This document shows, in pieces, positions 8,978 through 17,976 of a stretch of 64,000 bases of DNA (the stretch's first letter is position 1; every line of letters begins with the position of its first letter). The notes under the pieces were generated by a model. That model did not search any database, was not told the origin of the DNA, and worked only from the letters and a program-made list of their open reading frames with translations. Position numbers and translations under genes: made by a program. This stretch comes from Halostella litorea (GTDB lineage: Archaea; Halobacteriota; Halobacteria; Halobacteriales; Natronoarchaeaceae), in the NCBI RefSeq assembly GCF_004785955.1, contig NZ_SJER01000005.1, forward strand, positions 62,001-126,000. Direction: 5' to 3'.

Positions 8978-9340
8978 TCAGCGGAGGTCCTCGACTTTCT
9001 CGGCGATGTCCTCGACGTCGTCGTCCGCCTCGCCGGCGTCGACGACCGCCGCGGCGGCGCTGCCGACTTCCAGGCCGGCCGCGTGGCCGACGTCGTCCTG
9101 GTTGTCGATGAAGACGTAGGGGATGCCCTTCTCGTCGGCCAGCTCGGGGAGATGCATGACGATCTCCTCGGGCTGGACGTCCTCGGCGACGTAGATGAGC
9201 GCCGCGTTGCCGCGCTCGACCGCCTTCGTCGTTTCGTTCGTGCCTTTCTTCACCGTTCCTGTGTCTCGGGCGACCTCGAGCGCCTCGATGGCGTCGTCCT
9301 GGAGGTCGGCCGGGACGTCGAAATCTGCGTATACTGGCAT
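8978..9340 (-). CDS. rpl7ae: Ribosomal protein L7Ae, k-turn RNA-binding protein
   Basis: The 120-residue protein is L7Ae, a ribosomal protein that also belongs to box C/D and H/ACA RNPs and to archaeal RNase P. It binds kink-turn RNA through the conserved [14 protein letters not shown] segment (about residues 31-44) and the [14 protein letters not shown] loop. It is the first gene of the L7Ae-S28e-L24e-ndk operon. A ribosome-binding site (GGAGGTGA on the minus strand, 9347-9354) sits seven bases before the ATG, and a rather long leader lies upstream. Confidence 0.97.
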   Translation of the reverse strand: MPVYADFDVPADLQDDAIEALEVARDTGTVKKGTNETTKAVERGNAALIYVAEDVQPEEIVMHLPELADEKGIPYVFIDNQDDVGHAAGLEVGSAAAAVVDAGEADDDVEDIAEKVEDLR

Positions 9341-9647
9341 TGTTAGTCACCTCCCGCGCGTGGGCTCGCGCTCCCCTGCCGTCGCCGCAGCGGTGCGGGC
9401 CGAGGACAGCTGGGTGGGCCCTCGACCGCCCGCCGGCGGCTTGAGTCCTGTGTGGCTAGGAGCATCATCAACCCCGCGCAGGCTGTAACTGCGAATAGCG
9501 CACCACCCCATAAAAGCGCTTTCAAACGTGCGACGCCGTGTCGCCGACTCACACGCCGGCTCGCGAGCGGGGCGGACCCCGACCGATAAACCGCCGCGGG
9601 CGGGCACAAGCGCAAGACCCCTTAGGGCCCGGGGCGAACCGGCGGGT
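9341..9647. other. Divergent intergenic region: L7Ae leader and promoters
   Basis: This 307-base gene-free stretch separates the divergent L7Ae operon and tmcA. On the minus strand a TATA-like TTTTATGG (9508-9515), preceded by TGAAAG as possible BRE, predicts a start near 9484 and hence a leader of about 140 bases, long for a haloarchaeal mRNA. The leader contains a box-C-like TTGATGATGC (9471 down to 9462) close to a possible short hairpin (TCCT/AGGA). I found no matching box D CTGA. On the plus strand no strong TATA box is visible before tmcA; GATAAACC at 9583-9590 is a weak candidate. Confidence 0.5.
9508..9515 (-). promoter_or_regulatory. Likely TATA box of the L7Ae-S28e-L24e-ndk operon
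   Basis: TTTTATGG on the minus strand lies in a GC-rich region with a TGAAAG BRE-like element just upstream. It is the best TATA candidate before the L7Ae gene. Confidence 0.55.
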
Positions 9648-11891
9648 ATGTCAGTCGTCCCCCTCGCCCGGTCGCTCCGCGCCGAGGCCCGCCGGAGCGA
9701 CCAGCGCCGGCTGCTCGTCCTAGCCGGCGAGCGGGCGGCGTGTTACGACGCGCTCGAACGGGTGGTCGACGGCGTCGACCTGCCGCTCGCCCGGACGACG
9801 CTGGTCGGCCCCGACGACCGCCTCCGGTGCGAGCAGTTGCCGCTCCACCGGGCCGGCGACCTGCTCGGCGAGACGCGCGAGGCCGTCGCCGTCGACTGCC
9901 ACGACGAACTCCGCCCCAACGCCGTCGGCAGGGTCGTCGGGGCGGTCGACGGCGGCGGGCTGTTCGTCCTGCTGACGCCGCCGCTGGACGAGTGGCCCGA
10001 GCGCCGCGACGGGTTCGACGAGGGGCTCGCGGTGCCGCCGTTCGGCGTCGACGACGTCACCGGGCACTTCCGGCGGCGGTTCGTCCGGACGCTCCGCGAG
10101 CACCGCGGCGTCGCGGTGTACGACGCCGACGCGGACGCCGTCGAACGGGACGGCCTGACCGACCCCGCCCCCCGATTGCCGGCGGACCCGGTCGCGGTCC
10201 CGGACGACGCCGTCTTCCCGCGGGCCGCCTACGAGGCTTGCCTGACGGGCGACCAGGCCGACGCCGTCCGCGCGTTCGAGCGCCTGCGCGATCCCGGGCA
10301 GGCGGTCGTCGCGGAGGCCGACCGCGGCCGCGGGAAGTCGAGCGCCGCGGGGCTGGCCGCGGCGTCGCTCGCGCTCGCGGGCGACGACGTGCTGGTCGCG
10401 GCACAACAGTACCGGAGCGCCCGCGAGGGGTTCCTGCGCGCCCGCGAACTGCTCGAATCGGAAGACGCGCTCGCGGGCAGCGATGGCGACCCGGCGAACC
10501 CGCAGCGACTGGACGCCGACGGCGGCGGTCGCGTCCGGTTCGCCAAAGCGGCCGAGGCCGCGAGCCTGCCGGACGATCCGGACGTCCTGTTCGTCGACGA
10601 GGCCGCGGCGCTGCCCGTCTCGCTTTTGGAGTCGTTCCTCGCGGCCGACCGCGTCGCGTTCGTCACGACCGTCCACGGCTACGAGGGCGCGGGCCGCGGC
10701 TTCTCGGTCCGGTTCCGGGACCGGCTGGCGGAGCGCGGCCACGAGGCGACCGACGTGCGCCTCGTCGACCCGATCCGGTACGCCGGCGGCGACCCCGTCG
10801 AGGTGTGGGCGTTCCGCGCGCTCCTGCTGGACGCGCGGCCGGCCGTCGAGCCGGTCGTCGCCGGCGCGTCGCCGGACGACGCGATCTATCGGCGGCTCGA
10901 CCCCGCGGAGCTTGCCGCCGACGAGCGCCTGCTCCGGGAGGCGTTCGGCCTGCTCGTGCTGGCCCACTACCGGACGGAGCCGAACGACCTCGCGCGCCTG
11001 CTGGACGCGCCGAACCTCGAAGCCCGCGCGCTCTGCCGGGGCGGCCACGTCGTCAGCGTCGCGCTGCTCGCCCGCGAGGGCGACCTGCCGGCCGACCTGC
11101 GCCGCGAGATGTACGACGGCGCGCGGGTGAAGGGGAACATGGTGCCGGACGTGCTGACGAGCCAGTTGCGCGACGAGGACGCCGGGGCGCCCGCCGGCCT
11201 CCGCGTCGTCCGGATCGCCACCCACCACGCCGTCCGGTCGCGCGGCCTCGGCTCACGGCTGCTCGACGCCGTCCGCGACGAGTTCGACGGGCTGGACTAC
11301 CTCAGCGTCGGCTACGGCGCACAGCCCGGCCTCGTCGATTTCTGGCACGAAAACGGCTTCTCGTCGGTCCACCTCTCGACCACCCGCAACGACGCGAGCG
11401 GGGAGTACTCCGCGGTGATGCTCGCGCCGCTCTCCCCGGCCGGCCGGGACCTGCGGGACCGCAACGCGCGGCGCTTCCTCGGCCGGATCGGCGGCGTCCT
11501 CTCGGACGCGCTCGACGACGCGGACCCGGACGTGGTCAGCGCGGTCCTCCGCTCGGTCGCGACGAGCCCCGCGGTCGACCTGACGCCGTACGAGTGGCGC
11601 GTGGTCGCGGACGCCGCGTTCGGCCCCGGGCTGTTCGACGTGTCGCCGTCGCCGTTCCGGCGGCTCGCCGTCGCCCACCTCGCCGACCGCGAGGCGGACC
11701 TGACGCCCCGCGAGGAGCGCCTGCTCGTGCTGCGGGCGCTGCAGGCGCGGGACTGGTCGGCGGTCGCGGACGAACTCGACTACCCGTCGGCCCGGCAGTG
11801 CATGCGCGCGCTCGGCGACGCGTACGCGCCGCTCGTCGCGGCGTACGGCGACGGGACGGCGCTGGCGGAGCGCGAGCGGTACGGGGAGTGA
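9648..11891 (+). CDS. tmcA: tRNA(Met) cytidine acetyltransferase TmcA
   Basis: This 747-residue enzyme uses ATP and acetyl-CoA to form N4-acetylcytidine in RNA (wobble position of elongator tRNA-Met in bacteria, and tRNA or rRNA in archaea through the Nat10/Kre33 family). The order is an N-terminal TmcA domain, a RecD-like helicase domain with Walker A DRGRGKSS (Lys230) and a Walker B-like VLFVDEAAALP, then a GNAT domain with the acetyl-CoA loop HHAVRSRGLGSRLL near residue 530, and a C-terminal tRNA-binding part. The ATG at 9648 was chosen because the protein family begins at this point; the upstream in-frame extension is Arg-rich leader sequence. Confidence 0.93.
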   Translation: MSVVPLARSLRAEARRSDQRRLLVLAGERAACYDALERVVDGVDLPLARTTLVGPDDRLRCEQLPLHRAGDLLGETREAVAVDCHDELRPNAVGRVVGAVDGGGLFVLLTPPLDEWPERRDGFDEGLAVPPFGVDDVTGHFRRRFVRTLREHRGVAVYDADADAVERDGLTDPAPRLPADPVAVPDDAVFPRAAYEACLTGDQADAVRAFERLRDPGQAVVAEADRGRGKSSAAGLAAASLALAGDDVLVAAQQYRSAREGFLRARELLESEDALAGSDGDPANPQRLDADGGGRVRFAKAAEAASLPDDPDVLFVDEAAALPVSLLESFLAADRVAFVTTVHGYEGAGRGFSVRFRDRLAERGHEATDVRLVDPIRYAGGDPVEVWAFRALLLDARPAVEPVVAGASPDDAIYRRLDPAELAADERLLREAFGLLVLAHYRTEPNDLARLLDAPNLEARALCRGGHVVSVALLAREGDLPADLRREMYDGARVKGNMVPDVLTSQLRDEDAGAPAGLRVVRIATHHAVRSRGLGSRLLDAVRDEFDGLDYLSVGYGAQPGLVDFWHENGFSSVHLSTTRNDASGEYSAVMLAPLSPAGRDLRDRNARRFLGRIGGVLSDALDDADPDVVSAVLRSVATSPAVDLTPYEWRVVADAAFGPGLFDVSPSPFRRLAVAHLADREADLTPREERLLVLRALQARDWSAVADELDYPSARQCMRALGDAYAPLVAAYGDGTALAERERYGE

Positions 11892-11935
11892 CGGGCACCG
11901 GTACACCGAAGGCGTCCGGCGGCGAACGCCCGCCC

Positions 11936-12091
11936 ATGCGGGAGTGTACCGAGGACGGCTGCGACCGCGAGGCGGCGGTGCTGTTGCGGATCCCGTGGAC
12001 GGAGAACCGGGTCGTCTGTGCGGCCCACGCGCGGACCCTCGGACAGCGGGACGGGGTCGTCGCCGACCCGCTGGAGGGCGCCGACCTGTAG
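11936..12091 (+). CDS. 51-residue zinc-finger microprotein
   Basis: A short frame just after tmcA encodes 51 residues with CTEDGC near the N-terminus and VVCAAHA near residue 28. The Cys-x4-Cys and Cys-x2-His pair would bind one zinc ion. Small proteins with this layout (two Cys, then Cys-x-x-His) are frequent in haloarchaea, usually without known function. It starts 45 bases after the tmcA stop on the same strand and may be co-transcribed. Codon use shows the expected GC-rich third positions, which supports it being real. Confidence 0.7.
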   Translation: MRECTEDGCDREAAVLLRIPWTENRVVCAAHARTLGQRDGVVADPLEGADL

Positions 12092-12100
12092 CGACCCGGC

Positions 12101-12838
12101 TCAGAGCCAGCGCGCCATCATCACTTCGTCGACGTAGTCGTCGCCGAGCTTGTAGTGGTCCTCGCGGATGGCCTCGGTCTCCCAGCCGTGGCCCGCGAGG
12201 AACTGGATCGCCGCCTGGTTCGTCGAGGGGATGCTGTTGTAGATCTTCTCGTAGCCCTCGTCGGCCGCCCAGTCGACGCCCCGGTCCATCAGCCGGCCGC
12301 CGATGCCGCGGCCGCGGTACTCGGGCAGGACGCCGAGCGTGAGCCGCGCGGTGTGGCGGAGCTTGCCGACTTCCGGGACGTTGAGGTGGACCCAGCCGAC
12401 CACGTCGTCCTCGACGGTCGCGACGAAGAACACGCGGGACTCCAGTTGGTTGTGGCGGATCAGCACCTCCTCGTGGTCGACCACGTCGGCGACCGTTTCG
12501 GCCTCGATGTACGCCCCCTCCTCCGCGACCTCGCGGATCGCGCCGACGAGGCCGGTGAGGTCCTCCTGACGCGCCCCGCGGATCGTGCAGTCGACGCCGT
12601 CGGCGCTGAACTCCTCCTCGTCGACGTCCTCGAAGGCGACGCGGAGTTCGCCGTCGACCTCCGCCAGGACGCCGTCGCGCTTCAGGATGGCGACGTGGTG
12701 GCCGAACGCCCGCGGCTCGATGTCGAGCGCGCGGCGCAGGCGTTTTGGCTTTATCGAGCCGTGTCGCTCCACGTAGTCGTATATCTCTCCCCGGTCCTGG
12801 TGGCCGAACTCGAACTCGCCGGTCAGTTCCATGTGCAT
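12101..12838 (-). CDS. GNAT acetyltransferase with N-terminal winged-helix-like region
   Basis: The 245-residue protein starts best at the ATG giving MHMELTGEF; a further 21 residues upstream are possible but basic and unlike the rest. Residues about 10-75 look like a helix-turn-helix module (YDYVERHGSIKPKRLRRAL, then HHVAILKRDG), and residues about 85-235 form a GNAT domain with the acetyl-CoA loop LGVLPEYRGRGIGGRLMDRG. The fusion suggests a regulator that senses or uses acetyl-CoA, or an acetyltransferase whose substrate is bound by the helical module. The substrate is unknown. Confidence 0.8.
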   Translation of the reverse strand: MHMELTGEFEFGHQDRGEIYDYVERHGSIKPKRLRRALDIEPRAFGHHVAILKRDGVLAEVDGELRVAFEDVDEEEFSADGVDCTIRGARQEDLTGLVGAIREVAEEGAYIEAETVADVVDHEEVLIRHNQLESRVFFVATVEDDVVGWVHLNVPEVGKLRHTARLTLGVLPEYRGRGIGGRLMDRGVDWAADEGYEKIYNSIPSTNQAAIQFLAGHGWETEAIREDHYKLGDDYVDEVMMARWL

Positions 12839-12866
12839 CGGTACCAGTCTCCAGAACTTAGCTTTT

Positions 12867-12885
12867 GTCACGAAAGTTCGGGACC
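12867..12885 (-). promoter_or_regulatory. Promoter-region element shared with the ferredoxin gene
   Basis: On the minus strand CCCGAACTTTCGTGACAAAA lies about 30-50 bases before the acetyltransferase start. It is nearly identical to the element before the ferredoxin gene (17977-17997), differing by one substitution and one base of spacing. It probably includes the BRE/TATA region. Confidence 0.35.
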
Positions 12886-12974
12886 GTCGCTGCTGTTGCA
12901 ACTCGGTGATCCTCCCGTGACACAGCGGAATCGTGACGGTCGCCCGGGTTCGAGACGCTCCCCGATCGGTCCCA

Positions 12975-13337
12975 TCAGTCCGGGACGCCGGTCAACACGC
13001 GGGCAACGTCGTGGACGTTCTCGGTGTCCAGCAGCGCTTCGGCGGCGGTGCGGACGGCGAAGTCCGCGTCGAGGTCGACTCCGTAGCAGGCGGCGTACAG
13101 TTCCAGCCACTCGTTCATCGCGCGCCGGAGGCGGTCGAACTCCGCCTCGCCGAACCGCACGGCGCGGCCGCCGGTGCGACACTCGACGTACAGCGAGACG
13201 GTCGGCCCGAACCCCTCCCGGAGGACGGCCATCGCGCGCTCCTCGTCCGGGGGGTCGGCCGGCGGGTCGAACGCCGCCCGGCGCTGCTCGGCCGCCCGGG
13301 CGAGGTCGTCGATCCGGTCGCCGACCGCCTCGGTCAT
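12975..13337 (-). CDS. Hypothetical haloarchaeal protein next to fixC
   Basis: A 120-residue soluble, mostly helical protein without a motif that I recognise. It starts seven bases after the FixC-X stop on the same strand and is therefore probably the last gene of the fix transcript. Residues 1-45 are charged helix; a beta-like segment GPTVSLYVECRTGGRAVRF follows, then two helices with a Cys in YAACYGVDL. Its position suggests an accessory role for the electron-transfer complex, but nothing in the sequence proves this. Confidence 0.65.
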   Translation of the reverse strand: MTEAVGDRIDDLARAAEQRRAAFDPPADPPDEERAMAVLREGFGPTVSLYVECRTGGRAVRFGEAEFDRLRRAMNEWLELYAACYGVDLDADFAVRTAAEALLDTENVHDVARVLTGVPD

Positions 13338-13344
13338 CCGAGGC

Positions 13345-15003
13345 TCATCCCTCGCGGTACTCGACGCCCTTGCCGCCCGCGGGGTGGTCCCAGTCCGTCT
13401 CCGCGACCACGGCGCAGGTGCCACACTCGACGCAGGGCTGGGTGTCGAGGCTGACCAGCCGCTCCTCGTGGCCGTTCGTCTTGACCGTCTCCTCGCGGTA
13501 GCAGCCGCCGCCGAAGTCCGTCGCGCTGACGGGGCAGGCCGCGACCGCAGCCCCGGACGCCTCGAAGGAGTTGTCGAGCAGGTCGATGTGGGGCTCGCCG
13601 ACGTCGTAGGTGAGGTCGCCGATCCGGTCGTCGAGTTCCGGCGGCTCGACGTCGTTCACGTCGGTCACCGGCTCGCCCAGTTCCTCGGCGATCACCGTCG
13701 GGACGGTGACGTAGGGTAGCTTCGTGTCGGGGATCATCGAGACCAGCGTCGGCGAGGAGTACGCCCGCTCCAGCAGGCCGCCGGCCGCCCTGACGCCGAG
13801 GCGGCCGAGCGGCGAGTCGACCAGCGCGTCCGCGACGTCGTCGACCGGCCCGGCCTCGCCGAGCTTCCCGAACAGCTCGTAGCGGGTGGGTTTGAGCTTG
13901 TCCATCACGCCCTCGTCGTGGAGCTTCGACTCGTAGATCCGTCCGGCCGCGGTCGGGTCACCTCGGGACCGCGCATCGACGAACGCCTCGGCGGCCAGCG
14001 CGCCGGCCGTGACGGCGTGGTTCATCCCCTTGATGATCGGCCCCTGGGCCTGCATCTGGCCGGCGGCGTCGCCGACCAGCACCAGCCGGTCCCGGTGGGG
14101 CGACTCGTGGGCCACCTTCTTCGAGTCCGGCACCAGCTTCGCGCTGTACTCCCGCTCGTCGTAGTCGTCGCCGAGCCACTGGGCGAGCAGGGGGTGTGTG
14201 AGCAGCCCGTCGAGCAGTTCGTGGGGTTCGGCCGCCTCGGCGGTCAGCGAGTCGAGGTGGAACACCGTGCCGATCGACAGCGAGGCCTCGTTCGTGTAGA
14301 GGAACCCGCCGCCGCGGACGCCGTCGAACAGGTCGCCCGAGAACAGGTGGGCCTCCCCCTCGTCGTCGTCGATGTCGAACCGCTCGTTGATGACCTCGGG
14401 CTCCATGTCGACGACGGCCTTCACGCCCTGGAACCACTCGCCGGGGTCGTCCCAGTCCATCAGCCCCGCGTCGCGGGCCAGTTCGGAGTTGACGCCGTCG
14501 GCCGCGACGACCAGGTCGGCCTCGATGGGCTCCAGTTCCTCGGTCCGCACGCCGACGATCTCCGCGCCGTCCCGGAGCAGTCCGGTGACGTGGACCTCCG
14601 TCAGCAGGCCCCCGCCTGTCTCCCGGGTCAACTCGTGGACGCGCTCGGCGAGCCACGAGTCCATCTTCCGCCGGAGGACCGCGTCGGCCCACTCCGTGTC
14701 GTGGTGGTGCAGGCCGCCGATGTCGAACGTCTTGACCCGTTCCCCGGCGACGTTGTGGATGTAGTTGTCGGTGACCGGCCGCTCGGTCGCCGCCTCCCGG
14801 AACTCCGGGAACAGGTCGTCCATCGTGTACGGCGCGGACTCCTCGGCGTAGATGAGCCCGCCCGAGACGTTCTTCGCGCCGGCGTCCACGCCGCGTTCCA
14901 GCACCAGCGTCTCTACCCCGTTCCGTGCCAGCGTCGCCGCCGCCGCGGCCCCGCCCGGGCCGCAGCCGACGACGACCGCCTCGTAGTGTTCGTGCTCAGT
15001 CAT
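13345..15003 (-). CDS. fixC: FixC-type ETF:quinone oxidoreductase fused to a FixX ferredoxin domain
   Basis: This 552-residue protein combines two subunits. Residues 1-430 are a FixC flavoprotein: the FAD-binding GCGPGGAAAAATLARNG at about 9-27, a family LVLVGDAAGQMQAQGPIIKG motif near 335, and membrane/quinone-facing segments. Residues about 450-552 are FixX-like, with Cys in AACPVSATDF and CVECGTC giving four cysteine ligands for one [4Fe-4S] cluster. It should move electrons from the FixAB electron-transfer flavoprotein to quinone, possibly by flavin-based bifurcation. It overlaps fixB by eight bases. Separate fixC and fixX genes are the rule in bacteria. Confidence 0.88.
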   Translation of the reverse strand: MTEHEHYEAVVVGCGPGGAAAAATLARNGVETLVLERGVDAGAKNVSGGLIYAEESAPYTMDDLFPEFREAATERPVTDNYIHNVAGERVKTFDIGGLHHHDTEWADAVLRRKMDSWLAERVHELTRETGGGLLTEVHVTGLLRDGAEIVGVRTEELEPIEADLVVAADGVNSELARDAGLMDWDDPGEWFQGVKAVVDMEPEVINERFDIDDDEGEAHLFSGDLFDGVRGGGFLYTNEASLSIGTVFHLDSLTAEAAEPHELLDGLLTHPLLAQWLGDDYDEREYSAKLVPDSKKVAHESPHRDRLVLVGDAAGQMQAQGPIIKGMNHAVTAGALAAEAFVDARSRGDPTAAGRIYESKLHDEGVMDKLKPTRYELFGKLGEAGPVDDVADALVDSPLGRLGVRAAGGLLERAYSSPTLVSMIPDTKLPYVTVPTVIAEELGEPVTDVNDVEPPELDDRIGDLTYDVGEPHIDLLDNSFEASGAAVAACPVSATDFGGGCYREETVKTNGHEERLVSLDTQPCVECGTCAVVAETDWDHPAGGKGVEYREG

Positions 15004-16657
15004 CGCTTGCCTCCTGAACCGCCTCGGCCAGTTCGCCCGCCTCGACGGCCTCCGTGAGGCGGGGGAGCACTTCGAACAGGTCGCCCTGCACGTAGTAGTC
15101 CGAGAAGTTCCGGATGTCCGCGTCCGCGTCCGTGTTGATCGCGATGATCGTGTCGGACTCGTCCATCCCGACCTTGTGCTGGACCGCGCCGGAGATACCC
15201 GCCGCGACGTACACGTCGGGTTCGACGACCTGCCCGGACTCGCCGATCTGGCGCTCCTCGGCCACGTAGTCCTCGACGTGGCCCTCGAAGCTGTACGAGG
15301 ACGTGATGACGCCCCGCGAGAGCCCCAGGTCGGCCTCGTCGAACGCGTCGACCAGGTCGAGCGCGAGTTCGATCCCCTCGGTCGGGTCGTCGCCGATGCC
15401 GCGGCCGACCGCGACGACCACGTCGTTGCCGGTGAGGTCCACACCGCCCGAGAGGCGGTCGTGCTCCGTCACTGCGACGCGGAACCAGTCGTCGGACAGG
15501 TCCATGTCGTACTCGACCACCTCGGCCTCGCGCTCCGGGTCGGGGTCGGGCACCTCGAAGCTCCCCGGGATCACCGACCCGCCCTGCGGGTGGAAGTCCC
15601 GGTTCGGCTTGTCGATACAGAGGATCGTGGAGTACTCGAACCCCGAGAAGTCCGGGCGCTTCATGTGCAGGACGCGCTCGAACTCCGTCTTGTCGCCGGT
15701 CCCGCCGGTCTTGGCGGGGTTTGAGATCATCGCGTTCTCGATGTACAGCCCCGAGCAGTCGCTGGCGAGGCCGGAGTCGAGTTCGCCCTGGACCAGCGCC
15801 GAGAGGTCACGGCCGTTGTTCGTCGCCGGGAACAGGGTGTACCGGGGCTCGTGGTACTCCTTCCAGTCGACGCCCTCCCGGCCCTCGGCGGCCAGGTCGC
15901 CGCCCGCCCGCATCATGTCGCAGACGATCTCGGTGTAGGGCTTGTGGCGGAACCGCTCCAGCCGGTCGTCCTCGTGGTAGACGACCAGGTCGGCGCCGAG
16001 CGCCACCACCTCGTCGACGTACGACGACGCGTCGTCCCCGACCAGCACGGCGACGACCCGCTCGTCCTCGTCGTACTGCTCGTTGTAATCGTCCATCAGT
16101 TCGCGGGCCTTCCCGAGCATCTCCCGGGAGACGTCGAGCAGGTCGCCGGCCTGCGTCTCGCAGTACACCCACATGTCGCGGTAGTCGCCGCCGACGGTGC
16201 CCTCGACCCACTGCTTGTCGTTGGTCGGGTGGTCGAGGTCGGGGTACTTCTCCTCGGGCGGCCGGTCGTCTATCTCGGGGCCCTCGCCGTCGCCGTCGTC
16301 GCTGCCCTCGACGGAGTCGATGCGGCTCTCGATCTGGGATTTGGCGGTCTTGCGGTCCTCGCCGTCCTTCTCGCGTTCGAGCAGGTCGCGCAGGACGTCG
16401 CCGTCGTCGATCTCCCGCACGAGGTTCGCCACGTCGGCGACGGTCAGTTCCGAGAGGTCGACCGTCTCGGGGTCGACCTCGCCGTCGTCGCCCTCGACCT
16501 TTTCGATGCGGTCCTCGATGAGCGTCTTGACGGGCGTTCGGTCCTCGCCGCCCTCCTCCAGTTCGAGCATCTCCCGTAGCTCGTCGGCGTCGTCGACCTC
16601 CTTGATCTTCGGGCCGAGCTCCGCGATGTCGTGGTCGGTGGGGTCTATCTCCGGCAT
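14996..16657 (-). CDS. fixB: Electron transfer flavoprotein alpha subunit FixB, with N-terminal duplicated module
   Basis: The 553-residue protein is about 200 residues longer than a normal ETF alpha subunit. Residues about 165-553 form the ETF alpha core, with the FAD-binding C-terminal region SYSFEGHVEDY, QIGESGQVVEPDVYVAAGISGAVQHKVGM and the IAINTDADADI motif. The first 120 residues hold two similar helical modules (about 10-58 and 73-120), each with a D-x-L-R-x-x-L-E core, a G-E-D-R turn and an I-E-x-R-I end. Such modules are absent from bacterial FixB and may bind a partner. It forms the heterodimer with FixA encoded just upstream. Confidence 0.9.
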   Translation of the reverse strand: MPEIDPTDHDIAELGPKIKEVDDADELREMLELEEGGEDRTPVKTLIEDRIEKVEGDDGEVDPETVDLSELTVADVANLVREIDDGDVLRDLLEREKDGEDRKTAKSQIESRIDSVEGSDDGDGEGPEIDDRPPEEKYPDLDHPTNDKQWVEGTVGGDYRDMWVYCETQAGDLLDVSREMLGKARELMDDYNEQYDEDERVVAVLVGDDASSYVDEVVALGADLVVYHEDDRLERFRHKPYTEIVCDMMRAGGDLAAEGREGVDWKEYHEPRYTLFPATNNGRDLSALVQGELDSGLASDCSGLYIENAMISNPAKTGGTGDKTEFERVLHMKRPDFSGFEYSTILCIDKPNRDFHPQGGSVIPGSFEVPDPDPEREAEVVEYDMDLSDDWFRVAVTEHDRLSGGVDLTGNDVVVAVGRGIGDDPTEGIELALDLVDAFDEADLGLSRGVITSSYSFEGHVEDYVAEERQIGESGQVVEPDVYVAAGISGAVQHKVGMDESDTIIAINTDADADIRNFSDYYVQGDLFEVLPRLTEAVEAGELAEAVQEASDD

Positions 16658-16659
16658 TG

Positions 16660-17514
16660 TCAGTCACCCGCCGCGAACGGCGCGAGTTCGTCGACCAGTT
16701 CGTCCATCTCCCCGTCGTCGTCGGGGTCTATCGCCGTCGCCTCCCGCTCGGAGGGCGCTTTCGGGATGGGGTCGACGCCGGCGACGATGGTCGGCGAGCC
16801 GTCCAGACCGATGTAGTCCGGGTCGAGGTTCAGCGCCTCGTGGTCCCACACCGTGAGGTGGTCCTCGAACGCCTCGGCCCGCTTTCGGGCCTCCTCGCGC
16901 AGGTCCTTGTGGGCGAGCCGGTGGCTCGCCTGCCGGTAGCTCGGCTCGAACTCGGGGTCCGCGACGATGAAGGCCGGCATCGGGGCCTCGACGGTCTCTA
17001 TCTCGGAGACGTCGCCCTCGACGAGGCGCTTCGCGCGGACCGTCCCGGCGTCCTCGTCGACGTCCAGCGAGACGACGTGGGTGATCATCGGCCAGTCGAG
17101 ACACCAGCAGGTCTGGGGGCCGGTGTGGCCGGTCTCGCCGTCCGCGGTCTTGAAGCCCGCGAACACCAGGTCCGGCTCGTCGTCCAGTTTCTGGAGGCCC
17201 GTGGCGACGGTCATCGCGGTCGCCCAGGTGTCCGCCGCGCCCATCTCGCGGTCCGAGAGGAGATAGAGGTCGTCGGCGTACACGTCGCGCATCCCCTCCT
17301 GGAGGATCTCCTTGTACCCCGGCGGCCCCATGCTCATCAGCGAGACGTGGCCGCCGTTTCGGACCTTCGTCTGGAACGCCGCCCGGAGGGCGTGTTTGTC
17401 GTTCGGATTCATCACCGTCGGCGTCTTCCCCCGTTCGAGGTGGCCGTCCTCGTCGAAGGACACCTGCCCCTCGCGGAAGTCGGGGACGCCTTTCGTCAGC
17501 GCTACTGTGTGCAT
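16660..17514 (-). CDS. fixA: Electron transfer flavoprotein beta subunit FixA
   Basis: The 284-residue protein is the ETF beta subunit. It begins MHTVALTKGVPDF and has the family pattern MNPNDKHALRAA near residue 35, LLSDREMGAADTWATA near 85 and AGFKTADGETGHTGPQ near 119, which line the flavin/AMP site. With FixB it accepts electrons from dehydrogenases and delivers them to FixC. It precedes fixB by two bases and follows the ferredoxin gene after about 90 bases. Confidence 0.9.
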   Translation of the reverse strand: MHTVALTKGVPDFREGQVSFDEDGHLERGKTPTVMNPNDKHALRAAFQTKVRNGGHVSLMSMGPPGYKEILQEGMRDVYADDLYLLSDREMGAADTWATAMTVATGLQKLDDEPDLVFAGFKTADGETGHTGPQTCWCLDWPMITHVVSLDVDEDAGTVRAKRLVEGDVSEIETVEAPMPAFIVADPEFEPSYRQASHRLAHKDLREEARKRAEAFEDHLTVWDHEALNLDPDYIGLDGSPTIVAGVDPIPKAPSEREATAIDPDDDGEMDELVDELAPFAAGD

Positions 17515-17604
17515 AGTTGTCAGATACCTCGTGGAAGGTACTACCGGACAGTCGGTAATAGTCTTTTGTGGGGATTCTCCCCGCGGCGCCGCGTCACGGC
17601 GGGA

Positions 17605-17946
<342 letters not shown>

Positions 17947-17976
17947 TCACTCCCATTACACGGAACGCCCTCAAAA

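Noticed and set aside
13918-15057. 379-residue plus-strand frame opposite fixC
   Set aside because: It mirrors the codon pattern of FixC-X and has no recognisable motif or promoter; treated as a shadow frame.
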